A stretch of 64,000 nt of DNA from Pseudaquabacterium terrae (GTDB lineage: Bacteria; Pseudomonadota; Gammaproteobacteria; Burkholderiales; Burkholderiaceae_C). Position 1 is the first letter of the stretch. Every line of letters begins with the position of its first letter. The stretch covers positions 186,001 to 250,000 of the forward strand of contig NZ_JABRWJ010000007.1 of NCBI RefSeq assembly GCF_013266755.1, read 5' to 3'. The position numbers were made by a program, and so were the translations under genes. The notes under the pieces are model-generated. The model did no database searches, was not told the DNA's origin, and saw only the letters and a list, made by a program, of their open reading frames with translations. This document shows, piece by piece, positions 51,302-63,424 of this stretch.

Positions 51302-53296
51302 CTACTTCTTCAAGTCCTCGAAGAAGGCCTTCGAGTTGAAGTCGCGGCCGAGGAACTCCTTGACCAGCGCGGCCGGCGGCAACTGGCTGCCGTTGCCCAG
51401 CACCTTGTCGCGGTAGCGGCGGCCGACCTGCGGGTCGAGGCGTTTGCCGCCGTCGAACGCGGTGCGCATGTCCATCGCGACGACCAGGCTCCACAGGTAG
51501 CCGTAGTAGCCGGCCGAGTAGTTGGTGGCGATGTGGCTGAAGCCGGCCGGGAACATCGTGCCCTTGACGTGGCCGAGCGGCGTCGCGCCCTCCATCTGCG
51601 CCCACAGCGCCATCGGGTCGCGCGGCTCGCCGCTGTACAGCGCGAGGTCGTAGCTGGCGAACAGGTGCTGGCGGCTCTGCTGGATGCCCTTGGCGTAGTC
51701 GCGCGCGGCCTTGGCCTGCTCGATCATCTTGTCGGGCACCGGCTTGCAGTTCGGGCAGACCTCGCCGAAGAGCTTGAGCACCTGCTTGTCGTAGACCCAG
51801 TCCTCGAGCATCTGCGACGGCGCCTCGACGAAATCGCGCTTGGTGCTGGTGCCGGCCTGCTGCCCGTAACGCGTCGCGGACAGGTTGTTGTGCACCGCGT
51901 GGCCGAGCTCGTGCAGCAGCGTCTCCAGCTCGTCGAGCGTCAGGCCCTGGCGATCGAAGTTGACGACCAATGCCGCCTGCGGCGTGCGCCGGGCGGCGGT
52001 CGAGCCGCTGCGCATGCTCCAGACGGCCGCGTGGTTGTACTTGCCCTCGCGCGGATAGAGGTCGAGCCACAAGGTCGCCAGCGGCTTGTTCGTCTTCGCA
52101 TCCAGCACGCGCCAGGTCTGCGCTTCCGGATGCCACAGCGTGACGCCGGGCACGCGCTCGTAGCGCACGCCCATCAGCTTCTCGATCAGCCGGAAGCAGA
52201 ACAAGAGGCTTTCCTGCGGCGGGAAATACGGGCGGAAGGCTTCCTGGTCGACGCTGTAACGCGCCTTGCGCGCACGCTCGGTGTAGAACGGCACGTCCCA
52301 GCGCTCCATCCGCACCGCGTCCAGCGGCTGGCCGAGGTGCTCGGCCTTCGCGCGGCGCAGCTCGTCGAGCTCGCGCCGCTCGCGTTCCTCGACCGCGGCC
52401 TTGACCTCGGCGAGGAAGGCCTGCGCCTTCGGCACGCTCTCGGCCATGCGCCGGCGCACGACGAAGTCGGCCCAGCTGGCGGCACCGAACAGCGACGCAT
52501 ATTCCTTGCGCAATCGGGTGATCTCGGCCAGCAGCTTCAGGTTCGCTTCGCCGCCTTCGTTGACCTTCGCGCGCCAGATGCGCTCGCGCGCCGAGGTGCT
52601 GTCGGCCAGCTGCAGCACCGGGTGGTAGGTCGGGTAGTCGACCCCCAGCAGCAGGCGACCTTCCGGGTCGCGCTTGGCGTTCTTCCACACCGCTTCGGGC
52701 ACGCCCTTCAGCTCGGCTTCGGTGAACGCCACCTGGACAGCGGCATCGCGCACGTTGCGATCGAACTCCAGCCCGAGCGCGGCGATGCGGTCGTTCAGCG
52801 CCTTCGCGCGCTCGCGCTGCGCCGGCGGCAGCGCGACGCCGGCATCCTCGAAGCCCTCCAGCGTCGTCTTCAGCAGCTCGCGGTCGATCGCATCGCGCGG
52901 CTTGAGCTCGCGCGCCGCCTTGAAGAGCTTCTCGTTCTGGCCCAGCGACGACTGGAACTCGGTCCAGCGCTGCTCGCAGGCCTCGGAGGCGTCGCGCACC
53001 GGCTTGTCGGGATGCACTGCCGACAGGAATTGCAGCGGGTAGCCCAGGTCCTCGAGCTGGCCGTTGAAGCGGTCGTAGGCGGCCAACCAGCCGCCATCGG
53101 CCGGACGGCTTTCGAGCTGGCGCAGCGCGGCGGTGGCGGTGTCGAGGCCTCGATCACACGCCGCCTTCAGGTCGGCGGCGGTCTTGAAGGTCGGGAATGC
53201 CGGGCCGGGCGCCTGCGGCGCGGCGGCGATCGCGGCGCTGCCGAGCAGCGCCGCGGCCGCGGCCATGACAGGGTGCATGGGGTGTCTGGGCGTCAT
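51302..53296 (-). CDS. Exported M3-family metallopeptidase
   Basis: A 664-residue zinc peptidase of the oligopeptidase A/Dcp (M3) family. The metal motif is LLHELGHAVHN (His462, Glu463, His466) with the third ligand Glu491 in RDFVEAPSQMLEDWV. FPAGFSHIATNYSAGYYGYLWS near residue 590 carries the substrate-binding Tyr/His set. Unlike cytosolic OpdA it has a signal peptide (hydrophobic PVMAAAAALLGSAAIAAAP at 9-27), so it probably works in the periplasm. An in-frame ATG at 53278 is an alternative start. It lies 22 bases downstream of the S8 peptidase, so both are probably cotranscribed. Confidence 0.93.
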   Translation of the reverse strand: MTPRHPMHPVMAAAAALLGSAAIAAAPQAPGPAFPTFKTAADLKAACDRGLDTATAALRQLESRPADGGWLAAYDRFNGQLEDLGYPLQFLSAVHPDKPVRDASEACEQRWTEFQSSLGQNEKLFKAARELKPRDAIDRELLKTTLEGFEDAGVALPPAQRERAKALNDRIAALGLEFDRNVRDAAVQVAFTEAELKGVPEAVWKNAKRDPEGRLLLGVDYPTYHPVLQLADSTSARERIWRAKVNEGGEANLKLLAEITRLRKEYASLFGAASWADFVVRRRMAESVPKAQAFLAEVKAAVEERERRELDELRRAKAEHLGQPLDAVRMERWDVPFYTERARKARYSVDQEAFRPYFPPQESLLFCFRLIEKLMGVRYERVPGVTLWHPEAQTWRVLDAKTNKPLATLWLDLYPREGKYNHAAVWSMRSGSTAARRTPQAALVVNFDRQGLTLDELETLLHELGHAVHNNLSATRYGQQAGTSTKRDFVEAPSQMLEDWVYDKQVLKLFGEVCPNCKPVPDKMIEQAKAARDYAKGIQQSRQHLFASYDLALYSGEPRDPMALWAQMEGATPLGHVKGTMFPAGFSHIATNYSAGYYGYLWSLVVAMDMRTAFDGGKRLDPQVGRRYRDKVLGNGSQLPPAALVKEFLGRDFNSKAFFEDLKK

Positions 53297-53318
53297 CGGT
53301 GGCTCTTGGTGGGTGGGG

Positions 53319-55166
53319 TCAATGCGCGGTCTGCGCTGCGGCCAGCGCCTTCTTCGGATGGATCAGGTTGCGCCGGCCGTCGGCGCTGCGTTCGGCGGTG
53401 TCGACGATCACCTTGATCAGCTCGGGCGGCTTCAGCTTCGGGTTGATCACCAGCAGCTTCGCCGCCAGATTCGCGACCTGCGGCGCCGCCATCGAGGTGC
53501 CCGACAGCGCGACGCGCTGGCCGCCCGGCAGGAAGCTGTCGACCTGGTAGCCGTTGGCATGCACCTTGACCGTCGGTCCGTAGCTGGTGAACGGCGCCTC
53601 GTCGCCGGCGCGGTCGACCGCTCCGACCGTCAGCAGGTTCGGCGCGACGATGTCGGCCGGCATGTTCTCGGCGAAGCTGGAATCCGCGTTGCTGTTGCCG
53701 GCGGCGGTGACGAAGAGGATCTCCGGCGCGCCGGCGAAGCCCTTGATCAGCGCCGCCTTGCCGATGTCGAAGTACTCACGGGCCAGCGCCTTGCGCTCGT
53801 CGGGCGTCTTGCCGATGCCGCATTGCTCGAGCTCGGCCGCGACATCGCCGACGCTGCCGCCCCAGCTCAGGTTCGCGACCTTGACGCCCTGGCGCTTGAA
53901 CATGTCGATGGTGGCCTGCAGCGCCTTCGCATCCCGCTCGGCCTGTTCGCGGCCGGGGCACGGATCGGGCTTCAGGGTATGGCTGAACTCGATGCGGCCG
54001 ACGACCAGCCGCGCCTGCGGCACACCGGCCAGCGCGATGCCGGCGACGTGCGTGCCGTGCTGGTAGTTGCCGGCCAGGCCGATCTCTTCGAGCGTCGACC
54101 GGTACTGCTCCGGCGGCATCGTCGACAGCAGTTGCTTGACCTGGCTCGCCTCGGGGCTGTCGATGTTCGATTGCAGGTCCGAGAAGCCCTTGGTACGGGC
54201 CGTCATCTGCGGCAGCTTGGCGAGGAGCGCCGGCGGGATCGGAATCAGCTCGCCCTGCGACGGGCGGCCGTACTTGTCAAAGGCGATCACCGCCGGCTGG
54301 CCATCGGCGGCCTTGGCCAGCTGGCCGGGAAAGAGCCGGGTCTCGACGCCGGAGTCCCAGACCGCGACGGTCACCGTCTGCGTCGCGTTCGCCGGCAGCG
54401 TCGCTTCACGTGCGGCCCAGATGTCCGGCTTTTCGACCTTGTTGGCCGCCAGATAGCCGCCGTAGGTTTCGATCAGCGTGCTCTTGAGCGGCAGCACCGC
54501 CAGCAGCACCAGGCGCGAGGCGACGATGCCGGGCGCGAAGTCGCTGCTCAGCGCGCCGTTCTGGTCGACGATCGGTTGCCACACTTCGCGCGCGCGGCCG
54601 AGCACCAGCGCCTCGCCCATCAGCTCGGCACTCGCCTTCGCGCCCTTGAGGTCGTTCTCGACCACCGGGTACGGCATCGGCGTGATCTCGCGCTTGATGA
54701 ATTCGCCGACGGCCTTGCGGTACGCCTCGCTGCCGACCGCATGGCTGCGCGCCGCCTGCGCCATCGCCCGCAGGCGCAGGCCCGACAACAGTTTGTCGGC
54801 CGGCTTGTCCTGCAGCGAGCGAACTTCTTCGGCGCGCGCGAGCGCGCTGTCGTACTTGCCGTCGAGGAAGTCGAGCGCGGCGAGCGTCGCGATCAAGTCG
54901 CGACGCGTGCCCTTGTCGGCGATGTCGTAGTTGGCGAGCAGCGATTCGGTGTCGCGCCGCACGGCGGCAGCGAAGGGGGCGAAGCGCTCGGGTGAACGCA
55001 GCAGCTCCTCGACCTTGCCGTCGATCTTGTAGCTGAAGCGAGGCAGGTCGGCCGCCTTCTCGATGCGCGGCCGGCTCGCCTGAGCTGAAGCGCCGACGGG
55101 CGCCGCCACGGCGGCCAGCGCCAGCGCGAGCAGCGCGGCAGAGCGCGCGAGTGCTTGTCTATGCAT
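53319..55166 (-). CDS. Exported S8 (subtilisin-like) serine peptidase
   Basis: A 615-residue secreted subtilase. A signal peptide (ends about GASA-QA) is followed by a 240-residue helical N-terminal region. The peptidase domain has the triad Asp271 (VAVWDSGVET), His370 (NYQHGTHVAGIA) and Ser558 (LSGTSMAAPQVANLAAKL), with oxyanion Asn491 (VTAAGNSN). A long insert with PDPCPGREQAERDAKALQ lies between His and Asn. The domain is complete, so it should be active. The start is ATG 55166. The partner M3 peptidase gene follows on the same strand. Confidence 0.93.
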   Translation of the reverse strand: MHRQALARSAALLALALAAVAAPVGASAQASRPRIEKAADLPRFSYKIDGKVEELLRSPERFAPFAAAVRRDTESLLANYDIADKGTRRDLIATLAALDFLDGKYDSALARAEEVRSLQDKPADKLLSGLRLRAMAQAARSHAVGSEAYRKAVGEFIKREITPMPYPVVENDLKGAKASAELMGEALVLGRAREVWQPIVDQNGALSSDFAPGIVASRLVLLAVLPLKSTLIETYGGYLAANKVEKPDIWAAREATLPANATQTVTVAVWDSGVETRLFPGQLAKAADGQPAVIAFDKYGRPSQGELIPIPPALLAKLPQMTARTKGFSDLQSNIDSPEASQVKQLLSTMPPEQYRSTLEEIGLAGNYQHGTHVAGIALAGVPQARLVVGRIEFSHTLKPDPCPGREQAERDAKALQATIDMFKRQGVKVANLSWGGSVGDVAAELEQCGIGKTPDERKALAREYFDIGKAALIKGFAGAPEILFVTAAGNSNADSSFAENMPADIVAPNLLTVGAVDRAGDEAPFTSYGPTVKVHANGYQVDSFLPGGQRVALSGTSMAAPQVANLAAKLLVINPKLKPPELIKVIVDTAERSADGRRNLIHPKKALAAAQTAH

Positions 55167-55255
55167 GGGAGGATCCCTGAATGTCTCCAGGGCCCGATGC
55201 TAGCCGCCCGGAATGGCCCGCCGCGCAGCATGCGACGAACGGCGGAACGGGCGGA

Positions 55256-57154
55256 TCAGCCTGCGTTCACCAGATCGCGGATCTGCTGCAGCGCCGACGG
55301 ATCCTCGATCGTCGTCAGGTCGCCCGGGTCACGACGTTCACACACCGCCTGGATCGCGCGCCGCAGCAGCTTGCCCGAGCGCGTCTTCGGCAGCACGCTG
55401 ACGAAGCGCACGCGCGCCGGCCGCCCGACCGCGCCGAGCGTCTCGTCGACGCGCTTCATGATCTCGCCCTCCAGCTTCAGCGCCGCGGTCGGATCGGCAG
55501 CGGCCGAGGCATCCTTGAGCACCGCGAAAGCCATCGCCACCTGGCCCTTGAGCGGGTCGGCGACGCCGACCACCGCCACCTCGGCGACGTTCGGATGGCT
55601 GGCGATGCTTTCCTCGATCTCGCGCGTGCCGAGCCGATGGCCGGCGACGTTGATCACGTCGTCGGTACGGCCGAGGATGAAGAAGTAGCCGTCCTCGTCG
55701 CGGATGCCCCAGTCGAAGGTGCTGTAGATCTGCCGGCCGGGAATGGTCGACCAGTAGGTCTTGACGAAGCGCTCGTCGTCGCGCCAGACGGTCTGCATGC
55801 AGCCGGGCGGCAGCGGGCCCTCGATCGCGACGACGCCCTTCTGGTGGGCGCCGGTCAGCTCGGCGCCGGTGGTTTCGTCGATCAGCCTGACGTCGTAGCC
55901 GACCATCGGCACCCCCGGCGAGCCCCACTTCGACGGCGCCGGCTCGACGCCGTTGGCGATCCCCAGGATAGGCCAGCCGGTCTCGGTCTGCCAGTAGTTG
56001 TCGACGATCGGCTTTCCCAGGCCCTTCGCGATCCACTGCGCGGTCGGCTCGTCGAGCGGCTCGCCGGCGAGGAACAGCCGCTTCAGCGAGCTCAGGTCGT
56101 ACTTCGACAGCAGCGCCGGATCCTGCTTCTTCAGCACCCGCACGGCAGTCGGCGCGCTGAACATCACGCTGACGCGGTACTGCTCGACCAGTTTCCACCA
56201 GATGCCGCCGTCGGGGCGGATCGGCAGGCCCTCGTACATGATCGTCGCCATGCCGGCCAGCAGCGGCCCGTAGACGATGTAGCTGTGGCCGACGACCCAG
56301 CCGATGTCGCTGGTCGAGAAGTAGGTCTCGCCGGGCCGGCCGTCGAAGATCTGCGTCATCGACGCGGCCAGCGCCACCGCGTAGCCGCCGGTGTCGCGCT
56401 GCACGCCCTTGGGCTTGCCGGTGGTGCCCGAGGTGTACAGCGTGTAGCTCGGATGGTTCGACTCGACCCAGGTGCAGGGCACCTGCGCGTCGAGGTGCTG
56501 CTCGCGCATTGCCGCGTAGTCGAGGTCGCGGCCGGCGACCCGCTCGAAGGCGCTCAGGCCACGATCGACCATCAGCACTTTGGCCGGTTGGTGCTGCGCC
56601 AGGCGGATCGCCTCATCGAGCAAGGGCTTGTAGGCCATCACCTTGCCGCCGCGGCTGCCGGCATCGGCGCTGATGACCAGCACCGGCTGCGCGTCGTCGA
56701 TGCGGCTGGCCAGGCTGACGCTGGCGAAGCCGCCGAAGACCACCGAGTGGATCGCGCCGATGCGCGCGCAGGCCAGCATCGCGAACGCCGCCTCGGGAAT
56801 CATCGGCATGTACAACAGCACGCGGTCGCCCTGCTTCACGCCGGCGGACAGCAGCACCGCGGCCATGCGCTGCACCTCGGCATGCAGCGCGGCGAAGCTG
56901 TACACCCGCTCCTGCTCGACCTCGGTCGAGACCCAGATCAGCGCGTTCTGCTGCGCCCGCTCGGCCAGGTGCCGGTCGACGGCGTTGTGGCACAGGTTGG
57001 TGGTGCCGCCGACGAACCACTTCACGAACGGCGGCCGGTCGTAGTCGCAGACGCGCTCGAACGGCTGCTGCCACTCGATCAAGGCCGCCTGCTCGCGCCA
57101 GAAACCTTCGCGGTCGTCGATCGAACGGCGGTAGAACTCGCGGTAGCTGGGCAT
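55256..57154 (-). CDS. prpE: Propionyl-CoA synthetase
   Basis: A 632-residue AMP-forming acyl-CoA synthetase. The AMP motif is YTLYTSGTTGKPKGVQRDTGGY (about 238-259), with VVGHSYIVYGPLLAG, YWQTETGWPI, STFDWGIRDEDGYFFILGRTDDVINVAGHRLGTREIEE and the C-terminal catalytic Lys in KTRSGKLLRRAI. The QRDTGGYAVAL form and the GTREIEE hinge fit PrpE rather than acetyl-CoA synthetase. It activates propionate for the methylcitrate pathway. The ATG is at 57154; the genes for that pathway are not in the window. Confidence 0.94.
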   Translation of the reverse strand: MPSYREFYRRSIDDREGFWREQAALIEWQQPFERVCDYDRPPFVKWFVGGTTNLCHNAVDRHLAERAQQNALIWVSTEVEQERVYSFAALHAEVQRMAAVLLSAGVKQGDRVLLYMPMIPEAAFAMLACARIGAIHSVVFGGFASVSLASRIDDAQPVLVISADAGSRGGKVMAYKPLLDEAIRLAQHQPAKVLMVDRGLSAFERVAGRDLDYAAMREQHLDAQVPCTWVESNHPSYTLYTSGTTGKPKGVQRDTGGYAVALAASMTQIFDGRPGETYFSTSDIGWVVGHSYIVYGPLLAGMATIMYEGLPIRPDGGIWWKLVEQYRVSVMFSAPTAVRVLKKQDPALLSKYDLSSLKRLFLAGEPLDEPTAQWIAKGLGKPIVDNYWQTETGWPILGIANGVEPAPSKWGSPGVPMVGYDVRLIDETTGAELTGAHQKGVVAIEGPLPPGCMQTVWRDDERFVKTYWSTIPGRQIYSTFDWGIRDEDGYFFILGRTDDVINVAGHRLGTREIEESIASHPNVAEVAVVGVADPLKGQVAMAFAVLKDASAAADPTAALKLEGEIMKRVDETLGAVGRPARVRFVSVLPKTRSGKLLRRAIQAVCERRDPGDLTTIEDPSALQQIRDLVNAG

Positions 57155-57259
57155 GGCGGCGGACTCTCCAGGGCTGCGGGCGTGCGGCGATGCGGCGATG
57201 CAGCCATTGCACGGTTCACCACTGACGGCACTCTGACGCTGCGCGCGCCCGCCGCGGCC

Positions 57260-57279
57260 GGTTTGATACTCGTCAAACC
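57260..57279. promoter_or_regulatory. FNR-like inverted repeat between prpE and the NlpC/P60 gene
   Basis: GGTTTGA (57260-57266) pairs with TCAAACC (57273-57279) around TACTCG. The core TTGAT-N4-GTCAA matches the FNR/Crp pattern TTGAT-N4-ATCAA in nine of ten positions. If TATCCT (57319-57324) is the -10 of the rightward gene, the repeat centre would be 61.5 bases before the start site. It could instead act on prpE to the left. Confidence 0.45.
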
Positions 57280-57314
57280 CCAGGAAATCACCGGGAAATG
57301 GCGCTCGCGAGCCG

Positions 57315-57920
57315 ATGGTATCCTCGCGCGCTGTGCTGACGCCCCCCCTGCCCCCGAAGCGCCTGCTCGCTGCCGCCTTGATCGCGCTGGCGACGCTCGC
57401 CGCGCAGGCCGCGCCGCAGGCGGGCGCCGACGATCCAGTGATGCAGTTGCTGGCCGAGCGCAAGGCCGCTGCGAAGGAACCTGCCAGCCTCGTGCAAAGC
57501 ATGCGCGACACGGCTTCGGACCTGGTGATGTCGGCGATGAATTTCCTCGGCGTGCCCTACCGCCGCGGCGGCAACACCGAATCGACCGGCTTCGACTGCA
57601 GCGGCTTCACGCGCCACATCTTCGAGAACAGCATCGGCCTGGTGCTGCCGCGCCGGGCCGACGAACAGGCCGCGCTGTCCTCGCTGCTGCAGATCAAGCG
57701 CGATGAGCTCAAGCCCGGCGACCTGGTGTTCTTCAACACGATGCGACGCACCTTCTCGCACGTCGGCATCTACGTCGGCGACGACAAGTTCATCCATTCG
57801 CCGCGCGCCGGCGGTGCGGTGCGCATCGAGGACATGAGCGACAGCTACTGGGCGCGCCGCTTCACCGGCGCACGCCGCGCCGAGCCGGCCGCCGTCGCGG
57901 TCACCGCAAATCCCCGCTGA
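57315..57920 (+). CDS. Exported NlpC/P60 peptidoglycan hydrolase
   Basis: A 201-residue protein with a hydrophobic leader ([16 protein letters not shown]) and a C-terminal NlpC/P60 domain. The cysteine nucleophile is Cys95 in [10 protein letters not shown], and the catalytic histidines are His149 (FSHVGIYVG) and His161 (FIHSPRAGG). [17 protein letters not shown] and [10 protein letters not shown] are family blocks. It cleaves D-glutamyl-meso-diaminopimelate links or similar bonds in the cell wall. An alternative GTG start at 57333 would still keep the leader; the ATG at 57315 lies inside a possible -10 region, so the GTG may be real. Confidence 0.92.
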   Translation: MVSSRAVLTPPLPPKRLLAAALIALATLAAQAAPQAGADDPVMQLLAERKAAAKEPASLVQSMRDTASDLVMSAMNFLGVPYRRGGNTESTGFDCSGFTRHIFENSIGLVLPRRADEQAALSSLLQIKRDELKPGDLVFFNTMRRTFSHVGIYVGDDKFIHSPRAGGAVRIEDMSDSYWARRFTGARRAEPAAVAVTANPR

Positions 57921-57960
57921 AGCGCGCGGCCACGCCCGGACGCGCACAATCGCCGCACCT

Positions 57961-59070
57961 ATGGGCGAGACCATCATTCCCCTGGCCGACCTGCGCTACG
58001 CCGCGCCGGTGCCGCTGATTCCGGCAACGCTCACCGCGCCGACCGGCCTGCTGGCCGACCACCTCGGCCGCCCGCTGCACGACCTGCGCATTTCCGTCAC
58101 CGATCGTTGCAACTTCCGCTGCAGCTACTGCATGCCCAAGGAAGTCTTCGACCGCAACCACGTCTTCCTGCCGCATGCCTCGCTGCTGAGCTTCGAGGAG
58201 ATCACCCGGCTGGCGAAAATCTTCGTCGCCCACGGCGTGCGCAAGCTGCGGCTGACCGGCGGCGAGCCGCTGCTGCGCAAGGGCCTGGAGACGCTGATCG
58301 CGATGCTCGCCGAGCTGCGAACGCCCGAGGGCCTGCCGCTCGACCTGACGCTGACGACCAACGCCTCGCTGCTGGCGCGCAAGGCGCGTGCGCTGGCCGA
58401 CGCCGGTCTGAAGCGCATCACCGTCAGCCTCGATGCGCTCGACGACACCATCTTCCGACGCATGAACGACGTCGACTTCCCGGTGGCCGACGTGCTGCGC
58501 GGCATCGATGCCGCGCAGGCGGCGGGCCTCGGGCCCATCAAGCTGAACATGGTCGTCAAGCGCGGCACCAACGATGATCAGATCGTGCCGATGGCGCGCC
58601 ACTTCCGCGGCTCCGGCCAGGTGCTGCGCTTCATCGAGTACATGGACGTCGGTGCCAGCAACGGCTGGCGCATGGACGAGGTGCTGCCGTCGGCCGATGT
58701 GCTCAAGCGCCTGCAGGCCGAGTGGCCGCTGCAGGCGCTGGAGCCGACCGTCGAGGGCGAGACCGCCGAGCGCTGGGCCTATGCCGACGGCGCCGGCGAA
58801 ATCGGCCTGATCTCCAGCGTCACGCGCGCCTTCTGCCACGACTGCAATCGCGCGCGGCTGTCGACCGAAGGCAAGCTGTTCCTGTGCCTCTTCGCCAGCC
58901 GCGGCCACGACCTGCGCGCGCTGCTGCGCGGCGGCCGCAGCGACGAGGAGATCAGCGCCGCGCTGGGCGCCGTCTGGGCCGCTCGTGATGACCGTTATTC
59001 CGAGCTGCGCGGCGCGGCCGCCGCACCGGCCAGCGAGCGCCGCATCGAGATGCACTACATCGGTGGCTGA
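57961..59070 (+). CDS. moaA: GTP 3',8-cyclase MoaA
   Basis: A 369-residue radical-SAM enzyme starting molybdenum cofactor synthesis from GTP. The SAM cluster ligands are Cys50, Cys54 and Cys57 ([13 protein letters not shown]). The second [4Fe-4S] cluster is held by Cys292, Cys295 and Cys309 ([21 protein letters not shown]). It ends in the required Gly-Gly (HYIGG). [13 protein letters not shown] (about 96-108) is the SAM-binding GGE motif. It lies 40 bases after the NlpC/P60 gene and 36 before moeA copy 2. Confidence 0.97.
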   Translation: MGETIIPLADLRYAAPVPLIPATLTAPTGLLADHLGRPLHDLRISVTDRCNFRCSYCMPKEVFDRNHVFLPHASLLSFEEITRLAKIFVAHGVRKLRLTGGEPLLRKGLETLIAMLAELRTPEGLPLDLTLTTNASLLARKARALADAGLKRITVSLDALDDTIFRRMNDVDFPVADVLRGIDAAQAAGLGPIKLNMVVKRGTNDDQIVPMARHFRGSGQVLRFIEYMDVGASNGWRMDEVLPSADVLKRLQAEWPLQALEPTVEGETAERWAYADGAGEIGLISSVTRAFCHDCNRARLSTEGKLFLCLFASRGHDLRALLRGGRSDEEISAALGAVWAARDDRYSELRGAAAAPASERRIEMHYIGG

Positions 59071-59106
59071 GATGTCGACCCCTCTTCGCTCCGTGCCGAC
59101 TGACCG

Positions 59107-60393
59107 ATGAACGCGCCGTCGCTCGAACTGATCGCCTCCTGCATCACCGGCTACGACCCGAATGCGTTGCCCGTAGCGCAGGCGCAGGAGTTCATCGCCC
59201 GCCTGGTGCCGAAAGTGGAAGCGGTCGAGCAGTTGCCGATCCGCAGTGCGCTCGGCCGCGTGCTGGCGCGCGACGTGATCTCGGCGATCGACGTGCCCTC
59301 GCACGACAACGCGGCGATGGACGGCTATGCGCTGCGCGGCATGGACCTCGAGACCGAGGGTCCGACGCTGCTGCCGGTGGCCGGCGCGGGCCTGGCGGGC
59401 CAGCCGGTGGTCAGCGCGGTGCCGCCGGCCTTCTGCGTGCGCATCATGACCGGCGCGGTGATCCCGGATGGGCTCGACACCGTCGTGCCGCAGGAATTCA
59501 CCTCGCTGCTGCCCGACGGCCGCGTCAGCATCCCGGCCGGCATCGCGCGCACCGGCGACAACCGCCGGCTGCGCGGCGAGGACCTGGCGCGCGGCGAAGC
59601 GGCGCTGCATTCCGGCCGCGTGCTGCGCCCGGCCGACCTGGGGCTGCTGGCCTCGCTCGGCCTGGCCGAGGTGCCGGTGTATCGCCGGCTGCGCGTCGCC
59701 TTCTTCTCGACCGGTGACGAATTGCGCTCGGTCGGCGAGCCGCTCGACGAAGGCTGCGTCTACGACAGCAACCGCTACACGCTGTGGGGCATGCTGTCGC
59801 GCCTGGGCGTCGAGCTGATCGACATGGGTGTGGTGCGTGATGAGCCCGACGCGCTGCGCGAGGCCTTCAGCCGGGCCGCCGAGGCGGCCGATGCGGTGAT
59901 CACCTCGGGCGGTGTCAGCGTCGGCGAGGCCGACCACACCAAGCGCATCATGGCCGAGCTGGGCGAGGTGCTGTTCTGGCGCGTCGCGATGCGGCCCGGG
60001 AGGCCTTTGGCGATCGGACGCATCGGCAGAGCCGAACGTTCGGCGATCCTCTTCGGGCTGCCCGGCAATCCGGTCGCCGTGATGGTCACGTTCTATGCCT
60101 TCGTGCGCAACGCGTTGCTGGCGATGGCCGGCGCGGCGGTCGAGCCGCTGCCGGTGCTGCAGGCGGTCAGCGCCAGCGCGCTGCGCAAGAAGCCGGGCCG
60201 CACCGAGTACCAGCGCGGCACGCTGCGCCCGGGCGCCGACGGCCGCTGGCAGGTCGAGATCACCGGCAGCCAGGGCTCCGGCATCCTGCGCAGCATGAGC
60301 CAGGCCAACGGCCTGGTCGTGCTGCACCACGGCCAGGGCAATGTCGCCGCCGGCGACCTGGTCGACGTGCTGCCGTTCGACGGCCTGGTGTAG
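59107..60393 (+). CDS. moeA: Molybdopterin molybdenumtransferase MoeA (copy 2)
   Basis: A 428-residue MoeA next to moaA. Blocks are IRSALGRVLARDVISAIDVPSHDNAAMDGYALRG, IMTGAVIPDGLDTVVPQE, GDNRRLRGEDLARGEAAL, VAFFSTGDELRSVGEPLDEGCVYDSNRYTLWGML, VITSGGVSVGEADHTK and LFGLPGNPVAVMVTFYAFV. It differs clearly from copy 1 at 42405 (for example SHDNAAMDGYALRG against PADNTAMDGYALRA), so this is an old duplication and not a recent one. The two may serve different cofactor types. It converges on the hybrid kinase gene with a 14-base gap. Confidence 0.95.
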   Translation: MNAPSLELIASCITGYDPNALPVAQAQEFIARLVPKVEAVEQLPIRSALGRVLARDVISAIDVPSHDNAAMDGYALRGMDLETEGPTLLPVAGAGLAGQPVVSAVPPAFCVRIMTGAVIPDGLDTVVPQEFTSLLPDGRVSIPAGIARTGDNRRLRGEDLARGEAALHSGRVLRPADLGLLASLGLAEVPVYRRLRVAFFSTGDELRSVGEPLDEGCVYDSNRYTLWGMLSRLGVELIDMGVVRDEPDALREAFSRAAEAADAVITSGGVSVGEADHTKRIMAELGEVLFWRVAMRPGRPLAIGRIGRAERSAILFGLPGNPVAVMVTFYAFVRNALLAMAGAAVEPLPVLQAVSASALRKKPGRTEYQRGTLRPGADGRWQVEITGSQGSGILRSMSQANGLVVLHHGQGNVAAGDLVDVLPFDGLV

Positions 60394-60407
60394 TTCCGGA
60401 TCCTGCG

Positions 60408-62465
<2,058 letters not shown>

Positions 62466-62466
62466 T

Positions 62467-63414
62467 TCATTGCTCCGGGAACACCATGTCGAAGGCCTGC
62501 TGGCCGCTCGCGAGGTTCAAGCCGAGGTGGCTGGCCGCCCGCACGTTGACGGCGATGCGCACGTCCTTCAGCGGCAGCACGCCGCTGGTGCGGTTGCCGC
62601 CCAGCGCCGCGAGCGCCGCACCGCCGAGCCGCCGGCCGAGTGCGAGGTTGTCGGGGTACAGCGAGAACAAGGCGCCGCGGCGCACGTGCGCGACGCTCGA
62701 CGACAGCACCGCGAAGCTGCGGTCCCACGCTTCCTGCAGCACCAGCGGCAGCACGGCCGCTTCATCGACGGTCATCGAGTCGTGCGGCAGCCACAGCACG
62801 TCGCGCTTCGGATCGAAGGCCGCGACCAGGGTCTGGTAGATGCGCAGCGCCGACTTCAGGTCCTCGGCTTCATGCGCCACCAGCTCCAGCCCCTGCGCCT
62901 TCGCGGCTTCGCGCGCCAAGCGCACCAGCCAGCCGTTCTGCCGCGGGTCGTAGACCACCGCGACCCGCCTGGCCGACGGCACCAGGCTGCGCAGGCGGGC
63001 GAAGAGCAGCGCCGGATCGGGCGTCAGGCTGTGCACCGCGAAATCGCGCGCCTCGGACTCCGGTACCGCCAGCACGCCGCCGGCGATCACCGCGATGCTG
63101 CGGTCGAGCGCACCGACCGCCTTCAGCCCATTGCGGCCCAGCGCGATGACGGCGCGCACCTCGCGCTTGCGCAGCTCCGCCTGCGCCTCGGGCGACAGCC
63201 CGGCCGGTCCGACCGCATAACTGGCGACCTTGCCGCGCGCCTGCTGCTCGATGCCCTCGACGATCTTCGTGAAGACGCCGCGGTAGGGCTCGCCGATGTC
63301 CGGATAGATCACCGCGAGCGCCGGGGCCGCGTCGGCCTGCGCGAATACGGCGGCCGCCGGCGTCGCCAGCAGTGTGGCGAGCCAGAGGCGCCGCGAGCGG
63401 GACGGCGCCTTCAT
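62467..63414 (-). CDS. ABC-type substrate-binding protein (DUF534/ABC_sub_bind family)
   Basis: A 315-residue exported protein with a signal peptide ending around AVFA-QA. The two-lobed fold of the ABC_sub_bind family is suggested by [65 protein letters not shown] and [27 protein letters not shown]. No permease is next to it; it sits between an RND pump and a hybrid kinase, so a sensor-accessory role is likely. It starts 10 bases after the pump's stop. Confidence 0.87.
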   Translation of the reverse strand: MKAPSRSRRLWLATLLATPAAAVFAQADAAPALAVIYPDIGEPYRGVFTKIVEGIEQQARGKVASYAVGPAGLSPEAQAELRKREVRAVIALGRNGLKAVGALDRSIAVIAGGVLAVPESEARDFAVHSLTPDPALLFARLRSLVPSARRVAVVYDPRQNGWLVRLAREAAKAQGLELVAHEAEDLKSALRIYQTLVAAFDPKRDVLWLPHDSMTVDEAAVLPLVLQEAWDRSFAVLSSSVAHVRRGALFSLYPDNLALGRRLGGAALAALGGNRTSGVLPLKDVRIAVNVRAASHLGLNLASGQQAFDMVFPEQ

Positions 63415-63424
63415 CCAGACGACC

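Noticed and set aside
57189-57204. Tandem GCGGCGAT units near the prpE start.
   Set aside because: Only two short units; ordinary GC-rich sequence.
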